DNA of 39,619 bases, from contig DTYH01000128.1 of assembly GCA_012961955.1 (NCBI GenBank), forward strand, positions 1 to 39,619, written 5' to 3'. The notes beneath the pieces were generated by a model. It worked only from the letters and a program-made list of their open reading frames with translations. It had not been told where the DNA came from and searched no databases. The position numbers and the translations under genes were made by a program. Origin of the DNA: Desulfobacterales bacterium. Lineage in GTDB: Bacteria > Desulfobacterota > Desulfobacteria > Desulfobacterales > DTYH01. Below are positions 18,797 to 27,774 of the stretch, one piece after another (the first letter of the stretch is position 1; each line of letters starts with the position of its first letter).

Positions 18797-19147
18797 ATGG
18801 AGATTATCGATTATAAGAAACTTCGGACAAAACGGCTTGATTCAGAGGGAGCAAAGGACGTTATTGGTCGATTGCTCATAGGAAAAGAGAATGGTGCCTC
18901 TAATTTTGTTATGCGACTTTTTGAGCTCGCACCTGGGGGATACACGCCACGCCATTCACACGAATGGGAACATGAAGTGTTTATCCATTCAGGGGAAGGA
19001 GAAATCTTTAAGGAAGCCGAGTGGGTGCCAGTTAGCGAGGGAAATGCCGTTTTTATACCCTCTCAAGAGGAACATCAGTTCAAGAATACAGGGACAGAAC
19101 CCTTCTTGTTTGTTTGCGTCATTCCTTCCGGCGTACCGGAACTTTGA
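18797..19147 (+). CDS. Cupin-domain protein
   Basis: MEIIDYKKLRTKRLDSEGAKDVIGRLLIGKENG..ELAPGGYTPRHSHEWEHEVFIHSGEGEIF..GNAVFIPSQEEHQFKNTGTEPF (both cupin motifs). Confidence 0.88.
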   Translation: MEIIDYKKLRTKRLDSEGAKDVIGRLLIGKENGASNFVMRLFELAPGGYTPRHSHEWEHEVFIHSGEGEIFKEAEWVPVSEGNAVFIPSQEEHQFKNTGTEPFLFVCVIPSGVPEL

Positions 19148-19339
19148 GCCCTAGGAATCTCTTGGTAATCTATTTCTTCGTATCGTCGGCTATATCTGAG
19201 ATCAACCAAAGCCGGCCCTCTTCCCTTTTACTACAGAATAGAGTCCTGGCATCCAAGGGAAAGGACCCGGTCGAAAATACGAAACTTATGTCGACCATTA
19301 AATAAAACGTTAAATAAGTAAATAATCTACCTCTCAAGC

Positions 19340-19510
19340 CTGTAGTCGTTATCCTTGGCTATCTACTCACCTCTTTTAACCGCATATCCCTCTGCAGGCA
19401 CACTCATACCCAACCTCCTTGCAATTGTGGTCGGCAATCGAGATTCCTACTCCCTCACCGTACAGCAACAATATAACCCCCTGACCTCCGTCCGCTTCCA
19501 CTCCTGCCTC
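19340..19510 (-). pseudogene. C-terminal remnant of a REP-associated/Y1-type transposase
   Basis: Nucleotide similarity to the minus-strand remnant at 26199-26399; stops in all frames. Confidence 0.5.
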
Positions 19511-19527
19511 CCCTACAATACCCTGTC

Positions 19528-19872
19528 TCATCTTTCAGGTTGGCCACCCGGGGGCACCCCCATAAGGGTGGAGATAGGATCGAACATGTCCGTCAAAAGA
19601 AGGGTGAATATTAAGCCGATAGGTTCATGTCTCAAGGTCCCCACGAGATCGAGGCGCAAAAAGATCTTGGTGAAGTCAGTGACCGTAAATAGGTTTCCGG
19701 GTGTCTTTACCACGTTTCCGTTTTTCGCAGGCGTCCATCCAATGCCCCAAGTAAGGAGTAAGGTGGTAAAGACCATACCTATAAGCAAGGCTCCCATGAC
19801 TCCTCTGTTTACTGAGATAAGGGTGAGCAGGTGGCGGGCAGAAATATTATTGCCCGGGGGTAAAGCGGCCAA
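19528..19872 (-). pseudogene. Fragment of NCS2/AzgA-like permease
   Basis: NRGVMGALLIGMVFTTLLLTWGIGW..IFLRLDLVGTLRHEPIGLIFTLLLTDMFDPISTLMGV resembles the internal part of AzgA-type permeases; both ends missing. Confidence 0.6.
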
Positions 19873-20059
19873 AGCTTGTGAGACTCGCCCGCGAGGCTAC
19901 GATAAATTCAATCCAATCAAACCTGGGAAGTGACCGATTCACGCCATTAAATTTCCCGAGGGAGACCTTATTTTAACGGGGTGAACTTCCCCGGCACGGG
20001 TATCCCCCAAAATTGCTCACAGAGAGAGGAAAATTTGACTTGTTACGAAACCGTCAAAC

Positions 20060-20310
20060 TTGGGAGCCTAAGCTTCTAGCTACTGATTTGATACTTGCTC
20101 TATTTGACAAAGAGCGAGAAAAGGTCCAAAGGGCGCATGAGAGTCTTCTACTATCATGGATAGGAAAAGAACCACCATGCAAGGACCTGAGGGGGGGAAG
20201 GTTCATCTTAGGCAAAAATAGCTTTACTCATAAAATAAAGAGATATTTAGATGAAAGAACATAAAACATAAAAGAAATACCAAGGATCGAGACGTTTGTT
20301 ATAATACAGG
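20060..20310 (+). pseudogene. REP-associated/Y1-type transposase fragment (left copy)
   Basis: SLLLSWIGKEPPCKDLRGGRFILGKNSFTHKIKRYLDERT; aligns at nucleotide level with 25518-25770. Confidence 0.65.
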
Positions 20311-20445
20311 GGCCTATGAGCCCCGAGATACAATTATCTTGACGTACAAGAGAAATTCTACTATATGTTCAACTTGGCATCGAAAAACCAGCTTTCTATC
20401 GTCTGTTGTATCATTTCATCCAGGGAGCGAGTAAGGAGAAAGACC

Positions 20446-23193
20446 ATGAAGCATCAGCTCCTCATCACCATTGACGACAGAATTGTATCGGTCCGGCCCG
20501 GTACCACCATCCTCGAGGCAGCGCATCTGGCGGGGATCCGTATCCCGACCCTCTGTCACCACCCTGCTGTCAGGCCCAGCGGCTCCTGCCGTTTGTGCGC
20601 AGTGGAAGTGGGAGACTACCGTGGACTCCCGGCCGCCTGCACAACCCCTGTTGAAGACGGGATGCGGGTGTGGACCGTTACTCCCAAGGTGAAGAGCTTC
20701 CGGAAAGAAATGCTCCGGTTGATCCTCGAAGATCTACCGCCTGACTATTTCGAGACGGCAGTCGTGGGAAGTTACGAGCTCCACGAGGTCGCGAAGATGA
20801 TCGGCCTAGACGGTGCGCTTCCGTCGGGCGGTCGTTCGAGACGTTCCTATCAACCGGGCGGGCCCTTCTTCCACCGTGATTATGAGCTTTGCGTTCGTTG
20901 TGGCCGTTGCGTCAGAATCTGTCACGAAGTTCGTGGAGCCAAGGCCATTGTTTTCCGAGAACTGGAAGGAAAACAAGAAGTGGGCACACCTTTCAATCGC
21001 CCCCTGGAGGACGCGGGATGCGAGTTTTGCGGGGCGTGCGTCGATGCGTGTCCCACTGGTGCCCTCAGAGACACCAAGGACCGGCGCCCTTCCAACGGCA
21101 ATGCCGTCCTGGTTAACCTTAGCGGACCCTCCCCGAGGACGCCGCCTCTGAAGCTTGCTTTGGAAAGCGGTAGCGAAATCAAGTTCACTATCTGCCCGTA
21201 TTGCGGGGTGGGTTGCCGTTTAGCGTGTGAAGTCAGAGACGGTAAGATGATCAGTACCAGGCCGGATCCTCTGGGCCCGGCCAACGAAGGGCAGGCCTGC
21301 GTGAAAGGGAGGTTCGGTGTCGTGCAGTTTGTCCATGACAACAGCCGGCTGATACAACCCCTTATCCGCAACGGTACCAGCCTGGAGCCGACCTCCTGGG
21401 ACCATGCCTTGGAAACCGTGGCGAACGCGTTCAAACGATATCGGCCCGATGAGATAGCGGTTCTTACATCAGCCAAATGCACCAACGAGGAGAACTATGT
21501 TATTCAGAAGTTCGTTCGAGCGGTCTTGAAAACCAACTCCGTCGATCACTGTGCCCGTCTCTGCCATTCCCCCACAGTGGCTGGTCTGGTCACGGCTTTC
21601 GGCAGTGGGGCGATGACGAACACCATAGAGGACATCGGGGAGGCTTCCGCGCTGTTGGTAATCGGGAGCAATACTTCCGCTACCCACCCGGTGATCGGTA
21701 CACGGGTGCGGCGTGCGGTGTTGAACGGGGCACGTCTGATTGTAGCGAATCCTTGCGCTATCCCCTTGACAAGGTTTGCGGACGTCCATCTGCAACATCG
21801 CCCCGGTACAGATCTGGCGCTGCTCATGGGGATGGCTAGGCTCATCGTTGATGATGATCTGGTGGACAAGGATTTCGTCGCCAAGCGGTGTGAGAACTTT
21901 GAAGCGTTCCGTGAAAGCCTGGAACCATATGACCTTGAGTTTGTATCCGAGACCACCGGTGTTCCTGGGAACCTGCTAGTTCGTGCCGCACACTTGTACG
22001 CCGGGCACAAGCCCGCGACCATACTTTACGGCATGGGTATCACCCAGCACTCCCATGGCACGGACAATGTCCTTGCCGTGGCCAACCTAGCTATGCTCAC
22101 TGGCAATATTGGAAAACCCGGTTCCGGCGTGAACCCACTCCGTGGTCAGAACAACGTCCAGGGCGCTTGTGATATGGGTGGGCTTCCAAATGTCTATCCA
22201 GGTTACCAGCCCGTTACAGAGGAGGAGGTGCGGAAAAAGTTCGAGCAGGCGTGGGGCACGGGTCTTCCGGCTGAAGAGGGGCTCACGTCGATAGAGATGT
22301 TTGAAGCTGTACGAGCCGGAAAAATCAGGGCGATGTATATTATTGGGGAGAATCCGGCGCTCAGCGAACCGGACCTGAATCGCGCACGTGAAGCCCTGGA
22401 GCGTTTGGAGTTCCTGGTGGTCCAGGATATCTTCCCCTCGGAAACCACTGCCTACGCCCACGTGGTCCTCCCGGCAGCTACATCACTGGAAAAGTCCGGC
22501 AGTTTTACCAACACGGAGCGGCGTGTCCAGTGGTTTGATCGTGTGGTGGCTCCGCCAGGAAATGCTCGTCCGGATTGGTGGATCGTGACCAAGTTGGCAA
22601 AAAAAATGGGGGCCTCAGGCTTCGACTATGCGGGCGAAGAAGAGATTCTCACCGAGATAAACGGACTTACACCGAGCTATGCCGGTATCACTCCTGAACG
22701 GTTGAAAACAACGACCCTTCAGTGGCCGTGTCCCACGACGGAACATCCGGGAACCCCCATTCTCCACGCTGAGCGTTTCACTCGGGGTTTGGGACGGTTC
22801 CAACCCATCTCTTACAAGGGACCAGTGGAGATGCCCGATGAAAGCTACCCATTTTATCTTACAACGGCCAGGAGTCTATTTCATTACCATACAGGTACCA
22901 TGACCAGGAAAGTTGAAGGTCTTACCCGGCTTCTGGGTGAAGAACTGGTCGTGATCCATCCCGAGGACGGCAGGATGCTCGGGGTCGGCGATGGCGATTG
23001 GGTCCGGGTCATCTCCCGTCGTGGAGAAGTGAAGGTGCGAGCCAAGATGTCCGAGGAATTTCCGCGAAGGGTTGTGGCCATGGACTTTCATTTCGGCGAA
23101 GGCCCTGTTAATGTACTCACAAATCCAGCCCATGACCCGATGAGCAGGATACCCGAGTACAAGGTCTGTGCCGTACGGGTGGAGAAGGTGTGA
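20446..23193 (+). CDS. fdhA: Formate dehydrogenase alpha subunit (molybdopterin enzyme with N-terminal 2Fe-2S/4Fe-4S domains), Cys at catalytic position
   Basis: CHHPAVRPSGSCRLCAVEV, CVRCGRCVRICHEVRG, CEFCGACVDACPTGAL, CPYCGVGCRLACEV, DHCARLCHSPTVAGLVTAFGSGAMTN, LRGQNNVQGACDMG. Confidence 0.93.
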   Translation: MKHQLLITIDDRIVSVRPGTTILEAAHLAGIRIPTLCHHPAVRPSGSCRLCAVEVGDYRGLPAACTTPVEDGMRVWTVTPKVKSFRKEMLRLILEDLPPDYFETAVVGSYELHEVAKMIGLDGALPSGGRSRRSYQPGGPFFHRDYELCVRCGRCVRICHEVRGAKAIVFRELEGKQEVGTPFNRPLEDAGCEFCGACVDACPTGALRDTKDRRPSNGNAVLVNLSGPSPRTPPLKLALESGSEIKFTICPYCGVGCRLACEVRDGKMISTRPDPLGPANEGQACVKGRFGVVQFVHDNSRLIQPLIRNGTSLEPTSWDHALETVANAFKRYRPDEIAVLTSAKCTNEENYVIQKFVRAVLKTNSVDHCARLCHSPTVAGLVTAFGSGAMTNTIEDIGEASALLVIGSNTSATHPVIGTRVRRAVLNGARLIVANPCAIPLTRFADVHLQHRPGTDLALLMGMARLIVDDDLVDKDFVAKRCENFEAFRESLEPYDLEFVSETTGVPGNLLVRAAHLYAGHKPATILYGMGITQHSHGTDNVLAVANLAMLTGNIGKPGSGVNPLRGQNNVQGACDMGGLPNVYPGYQPVTEEEVRKKFEQAWGTGLPAEEGLTSIEMFEAVRAGKIRAMYIIGENPALSEPDLNRAREALERLEFLVVQDIFPSETTAYAHVVLPAATSLEKSGSFTNTERRVQWFDRVVAPPGNARPDWWIVTKLAKKMGASGFDYAGEEEILTEINGLTPSYAGITPERLKTTTLQWPCPTTEHPGTPILHAERFTRGLGRFQPISYKGPVEMPDESYPFYLTTARSLFHYHTGTMTRKVEGLTRLLGEELVVIHPEDGRMLGVGDGDWVRVISRRGEVKVRAKMSEEFPRRVVAMDFHFGEGPVNVLTNPAHDPMSRIPEYKVCAVRVEKV

Positions 23194-23195
23194 TC

Positions 23196-24041
23196 ATGTT
23201 TCCTATTATAGCCAAAGAAGAACTAGGACCGAGTGTGTTCCGTTTGCGTGTCCGGGCTCCATTAATCGCCGCCAAAGCCCAGCCCGGACAATTCCTCATT
23301 GTAGTTCTGGATGAAAAAGGGGAAAGGGTTCCTTTCACTCTCAGCGATTGGGATGCTGAAGGCGGCACTGTGGATTTCGTCTTTCTGGTGGTAGGACCCA
23401 CCACCGAGAAAATGGCGCGGCTTCAGGTCGGAGACACGATTGCACACTGCGTCGGACCCCTGGGACGGCCGTCTCATGTAGATACATTCGGACACGTCGT
23501 CTGCCTGGTGAGCGGCTATGGTATCGCCGCCATGGTGCCTGTCTTGCGCGCTTTGAAAGGAAAAGACAATCAGATCACGACCATTGTCCAGGCCCCTGAC
23601 AAGAAACGTCTCTTTGGACTTGAGGCCCTCAAGGAGTGGAGCGACAAGGTTCTGGTTGCCACGAGTGACAACGGGAACGGTAAGGGCCCCCTTGCTTCCG
23701 ACCAGCTTCGTCATCTCCTTGCCGAGCATCCCAATCAACCTATCCACAGGGTAGTGGCCATGTGTTCCCTATGCCTCATGTGGGTGGTAACCGAACTTAC
23801 CCGTCCTCTCCGGATCCCCACCTTTCTGCACATGACCCCCATAATGGTCGACGGCACGGGGATGTGCGGCGCTTGCCGGCTTCAGGTGGAAGGGACAAAC
23901 CGTTTCGCCTGTGTCCACGGACCGGAATTCGACGGGCACAAGATTGGAAGCTGGGACGTGCTCCTGGCACGTCGTTGTTCGTATGCCGACGAAAACGTAC
24001 TACAACAGAGTTATAGCTGTCGCACTTGTTCGCAATGGTAA
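23196..24041 (+). CDS. nfnA: NfnA-like FAD/NAD-binding oxidoreductase (sulfide dehydrogenase/ferredoxin-NADP reductase alpha-like)
   Basis: FPIIAKEELGPSVFRLRVRAPLIAAKAQPGQFLIV..GERVPFTLSDWD; C-term MVDGTGMCGACRLQV, FACVHGPEFDGH. Confidence 0.88.
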   Translation: MFPIIAKEELGPSVFRLRVRAPLIAAKAQPGQFLIVVLDEKGERVPFTLSDWDAEGGTVDFVFLVVGPTTEKMARLQVGDTIAHCVGPLGRPSHVDTFGHVVCLVSGYGIAAMVPVLRALKGKDNQITTIVQAPDKKRLFGLEALKEWSDKVLVATSDNGNGKGPLASDQLRHLLAEHPNQPIHRVVAMCSLCLMWVVTELTRPLRIPTFLHMTPIMVDGTGMCGACRLQVEGTNRFACVHGPEFDGHKIGSWDVLLARRCSYADENVLQQSYSCRTCSQW

Positions 24042-24066
24042 GCCGGGAACGAGAGGAGATTTTGCC

Positions 24067-25524
24067 ATGAGCGGGAGCGAGAAGCCCCAAGAACGCGCCA
24101 AAAGTAAGAAGAAGGTTAACCTGAACCGGGTTCCCATGCCCAAGCAGGAACCCGAGGAACGGATTCACAACTTCAATGAGGTTGCCAGGGGCTACACGTT
24201 CGAAATGGCCGTGGAAGAAGCTCGAAGGTGCCTCAATTGTAAGAAACGGAATTGCGAGAGGGGCTGTCCTGTTAGTATCGACATCCCCGAGTTCATAGCG
24301 GCGATCCAGAAGGGCGACCTGGAAGTCGCCGCCAGTGTGTTGAAGCGAAAGACGTCCCTTCCAGGAATTTGCGGGCGGGTGTGCCCGCAGGAAGTGCAAT
24401 GTGAAAAAGCCTGCACGCTCAGCAAGAAGAAGGCCCCTGTTGCCATCGGCCGGTTGGAACGCTATGTGGCGGACTGGGAACGACTTCACAACATGACAAC
24501 GATTCCAGAACGGGGGGCACCCACCGGTAAGCGAGTGGCCGTGGTGGGTTCGGGACCGGCCGGCCTTACAGTGGCCGCCGATCTTGCCATCCTTGGTCAT
24601 GAAGTTACTATGTTCGAGGCACTGCATGTTGCCGGGGGTGTCCTTGCCTATGGCATCCCGGAATTCAGGCTGCCCAAGGAAATCGTGCAGCAAGAAGTGG
24701 AGTACGTGAAGAATCTCGGGGTGGAACTCCTTCCAGATACCGTGATCGGTATAAACTTCTCGATCGACGAGCTTCTCAACACCAGGTACGACGCATTGTT
24801 CCTGGGGACCGGAGCCGGGTTGCCTATGTTCCTTGGCGTTCCGGGGGAAGACCTCAACATGGTCTACTCAGCAAACGAATTCCTCACGCGCACGAATCTC
24901 ATGAAGGCATACCTGTATCCTGAATATGCCACGCCCATAAAAATGGGTCGCAAGGTGACCGTTATCGGCGGAGGCAACGTGGCTATGGATGCAGCCCGTT
25001 GCGCGGTTCGATTGGGTGCCGATTCGGTTACTGTTGTTTATCGGCGTTCCCGGCAGGAAATGCCAGCTCGCTTGGAAGAGATTGAGAATGCCGAAGAGGA
25101 AGGCATCGTGTTTTTCTTCCTCGCCACCCCGATCGCCATGCTCAGCGACGGCAGAGCCAATGTGGCCGCCTTGGAGTGTATCCGAATGGCCCTTACCGAA
25201 CCGGATGAGAGCGGGAGGCGACGGCCGGTACCGATTGAGGGGAGCGAGTTCATCATCGAGACTGACACGGTTATCGTGTCACTCGGAACCTCCCCGAACC
25301 CTCTTATCGCCTCCACCACTCCAGACCTCAAAACAAGCCGCTGGGGCACCGTGGTCGTCGACGAGAAGGGCAGGACTTCTAAAGCACGGGTGTGGGCCGG
25401 CGGCGACATCATATCCGGAGGCGCTACTGTGATCAGCGCCATGGGTGAAGCGAGACGGGCTGCAAGTGCCATGCACGAATATCTCACCAGCGGGTCAAAG
25501 AAAATCATCCCGCCGTCCGCTTGA
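24067..25524 (+). CDS. nfnB: NfnB-like glutamate synthase small-subunit-type flavoprotein
   Basis: RVPMPKQEPEERIHNFNEVARGYTFEMAVEEARRCLNCKKRNCERGCPVSIDIPEFI, VVGSGPAGLTVAADLA, VIGGGNVAMDAARCAVRLGA, ARVWAGGDIISGGATVISAMGEAR. Confidence 0.92.
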   Translation: MSGSEKPQERAKSKKKVNLNRVPMPKQEPEERIHNFNEVARGYTFEMAVEEARRCLNCKKRNCERGCPVSIDIPEFIAAIQKGDLEVAASVLKRKTSLPGICGRVCPQEVQCEKACTLSKKKAPVAIGRLERYVADWERLHNMTTIPERGAPTGKRVAVVGSGPAGLTVAADLAILGHEVTMFEALHVAGGVLAYGIPEFRLPKEIVQQEVEYVKNLGVELLPDTVIGINFSIDELLNTRYDALFLGTGAGLPMFLGVPGEDLNMVYSANEFLTRTNLMKAYLYPEYATPIKMGRKVTVIGGGNVAMDAARCAVRLGADSVTVVYRRSRQEMPARLEEIENAEEEGIVFFFLATPIAMLSDGRANVAALECIRMALTEPDESGRRRPVPIEGSEFIIETDTVIVSLGTSPNPLIASTTPDLKTSRWGTVVVDEKGRTSKARVWAGGDIISGGATVISAMGEARRAASAMHEYLTSGSKKIIPPSA

Positions 25525-25910
25525 CAAAAAGGGAGAGGAAGCCCAAAGGGTATTATGAGAGTTTTATTCTGGCAGGGATAGGAAAAGAAGCACCTTGGGA
25601 TGATCTAAGAGGAAGGTATATTCTGGACAAGAATAGCTTTGTTGAAAAAATAAAGGCATATCTAGATCGAAGGAAAAGGACAAAAGAAACACCGAGGATT
25701 GAGAGGTTTGCCACAAGGCCGCAACTTAGTCAGATATTTAGCAGAATAAGAGACAAGAAAGAGCTAATATGAGATATGCGTTGCCCAGATAGAGTACGAT
25801 TATACCCTTAAAGAAGTTGCAGATTACCTAGGAGTTCGTTACTCAACCGCAAGCACGGCGTTGAAAAGATTTACAGAAGAAGGGGAGGTGGTAAGTGAAC
25901 GAGAATACGA
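25518..25910 (+). pseudogene. REP-associated/Y1-type transposase C-terminal fragment (right copy)
   Basis: YYESFILAGIGKEAPWDDLRGRYILDKNSFVEKIKAYLDRRKRTKETPRIERFATRPQLSQIF, then VAQIEYDYTLKEVADYLGVRYSTASTALKRFTEEGEVV in another frame. Confidence 0.7.
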
Positions 25911-25915
25911 CTAAT

Positions 25916-26119
25916 CGGGCTGTTGCCCAAACAAAGATCCTTCTCTCTTTGTAAAGCGTTTTTTCTCATAAACCTAAGGCTCGTCCCAGGCGATTTGAAA
26001 ACTCGCCTTTCGGGCTCAAACAGTTCAAATCGCCGATCCTCCGGTTCGCCAAGATTTATCAGCAAGTAAAAAAACGTTTTAACCAGCTCTGAAGGGAGTT
26101 TCTCTTTGGGCAACAACCC
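25916..26119. repeat. ~200-bp element with inverted ends GGGCTGTTGCCCAAA..
   Basis: CGGGCTGTTGCCCAAACAAAGA (25916-25937) versus TCTCTTTGGGCAACAACCC (26101-26119), with inner pair GTAAAGCGTTTTTT / AAAAAAACGTTTTAAC. Confidence 0.65.
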
Positions 26120-26198
26120 ATCAATAACGGGTACATTACCCGGACGAAGACGTTGGGAAAGCAGCCGGAAAAGGGAGATCGTCAATTAACTAAACAAT

Positions 26199-26399
26199 TC
26201 ATTTCTCAGGCCTGTGGTCGTTATCCTTGGCTACCTGTCCACCTCTTATAACCCGTATGCCACCCCCGGATACACTAATACCCAAGCTCCTCGCAATTGC
26301 AGTCAACTCATATCCTGGCTTCCTCACGGCCCAGTAACAACATAATCCCCTGCCTTCCAGCTCCTTCCACACAGGACAAATATTCCTTCCTTCCATCAC
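26199..26399 (-). pseudogene. C-terminal remnant of a RAYT-like transposase
   Basis: RGLCCYWAVRKPGYELTAIARSLGISVSGGGIRVIRGGQVAKDNDHR resembles the C-terminal HTH of Y1/RAYT transposases. Confidence 0.6.
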
Positions 26400-26635
26400 T
26401 CACCCTGGCGCCAAAAAAGTACAATCTTTCCTGTCCTGCCACCCCCGTCCTTATAGTCCTTATATGATATCGAGTTCGTTTGTTGTTTAAGCACGTTATA
26501 TAATAAATTATCAAAGGGTTACATCCCCAAGGCGGCATAGGAAAAAATATTATCCCCTCGCAGAGAAGGGAATAACCTCCTGTCGGATTCTGTTAGGGAG
26601 AGATAAAACGTTACGGACAAAGGAGGTTATTTATT

Positions 26636-27139
26636 ATGGATGGGCGTGTCAGGTATGAGGCGCATTGTCAATTTAGAAAAGATATTCGGGGATCTAAAGG
26701 GTATCTCATGGTGTGAATTGATGTTGCTAAGGATAGAGATCATGCGATTATGGGCGCAGTCACCGGAAAGTCGGTTTTAAGAAGACTCATCTTTTTATCC
26801 CTTCGAAAGCGGTTAAAGAAAGAGGGGCACAGGGTGAGGATGCGGGTTCGCAACAATCTGCTAGCTAAATACTTTTCCCAGGACTCGATAGGTCTTATGG
26901 GCAATGCGAAACCGAAAACCTGGCGATCCTCTTTTGAAAGCAGAAAAAAAGTTTTCAAGACGGCCGGCTAAGATCTGAGTGCAGATACTCCACTAATCTA
27001 CCCTGCGGCAGAGAACGTGAGCGGGGTATTAGAACAAAGAATGAGAGTAAGGCTTGCAGCCAAGTTATTAATCATAGGCTGGACCTTGATGAAGAAAAAG
27101 GAGCCATTTAATCCTGAGTATCCAAAGAACACAGATTAG
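26636..27139 (+). pseudogene. IS110-type transposase remnant (N- and C-terminal pieces)
   Basis: GSKGYLMV-stop-IDVAKDRDHAIMGAVTGKSVLRRLIF (IS110 N-term) and later ENVSGVLEQRMRVRLAAKLLIIGWTLMKKKEPFNPEY (C-term). Confidence 0.6.
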
Positions 27140-27472
27140 AACATTTCAGGTTTTGGCGAGAGAGCCGTGTAAGGACGTGGAAGTGATTTTAGGACCTACG
27201 GGGGGCGGCAATAAAGGGCCTCTCACTGAGCTCTGGAATCTCGATAGGGGATACGATTGGTGACTACTTTAGTCTGGTATGCCGCATAGATGTAACGATC
27301 CGATCCGGGTTTCTCTGAGAGGCTCGCCAACACTGACTTAAAGTCTCCGAAGAGACGGGGAGGAGAGGTGTGTCTAGATCTCCCCAGCACTCATATCCTA
27401 CTGACCTTAAAAGGAATTTCACAACCCCAATTCCTTACTCGACAGGAGGAGCAGAGGGTGTCCCCTTGTCCC
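27032..27472 (+). repeat. IS110-type end fragment, left copy (inverted relative to 33430-33907)
   Basis: GAACAAAGAATGAGAGTAAGGCTTGCAGCCAAGTTATTAATC and ACACTGACTTAAAGTCTCCGAAGAGAC...TTACTCGACAGGAGGAG, all present in reverse complement at 33430-33907. Confidence 0.75.
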
Positions 27473-27774
27473 GCACGCCGTCGCTCTATCCAGGAATGAT
27501 TTGGCCAGGCCTTCGAATAAGAGATTCCCTATTCAGGCGAGAGTTCTGATGAGGTTCTTGTGATAAATGCGGCAGTCCCGGGTCGATAATGGCTAAACTC
27601 AGTGTGTATGCCGCGAACCCTGCGCCTCCTTCCTCCTCGAGGCATAAAGGATGCTCCGGTGAAAGGAACGATTCAGGTTTTTCCTTGAAATTTTGCTGTC
27701 TTCTTATTCTCTTGGCTTAAATAGCCTGTATTCAACAAGAACTTTGTCGTATCGACCCAGTCCTTGATAGACTT

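Noticed and set aside
23797-24693. 298-aa minus-strand ORF opposite nfnA/nfnB
   Set aside because: Antisense shadow ORF in GC-rich coding sequence; the plus strand has clear family motifs.
26690-26720. UGA before IDVAKD in the IS110-type remnant as recoding
   Set aside because: The transposase is already fragmented; the UGA sits where relatives have Gly or similar.
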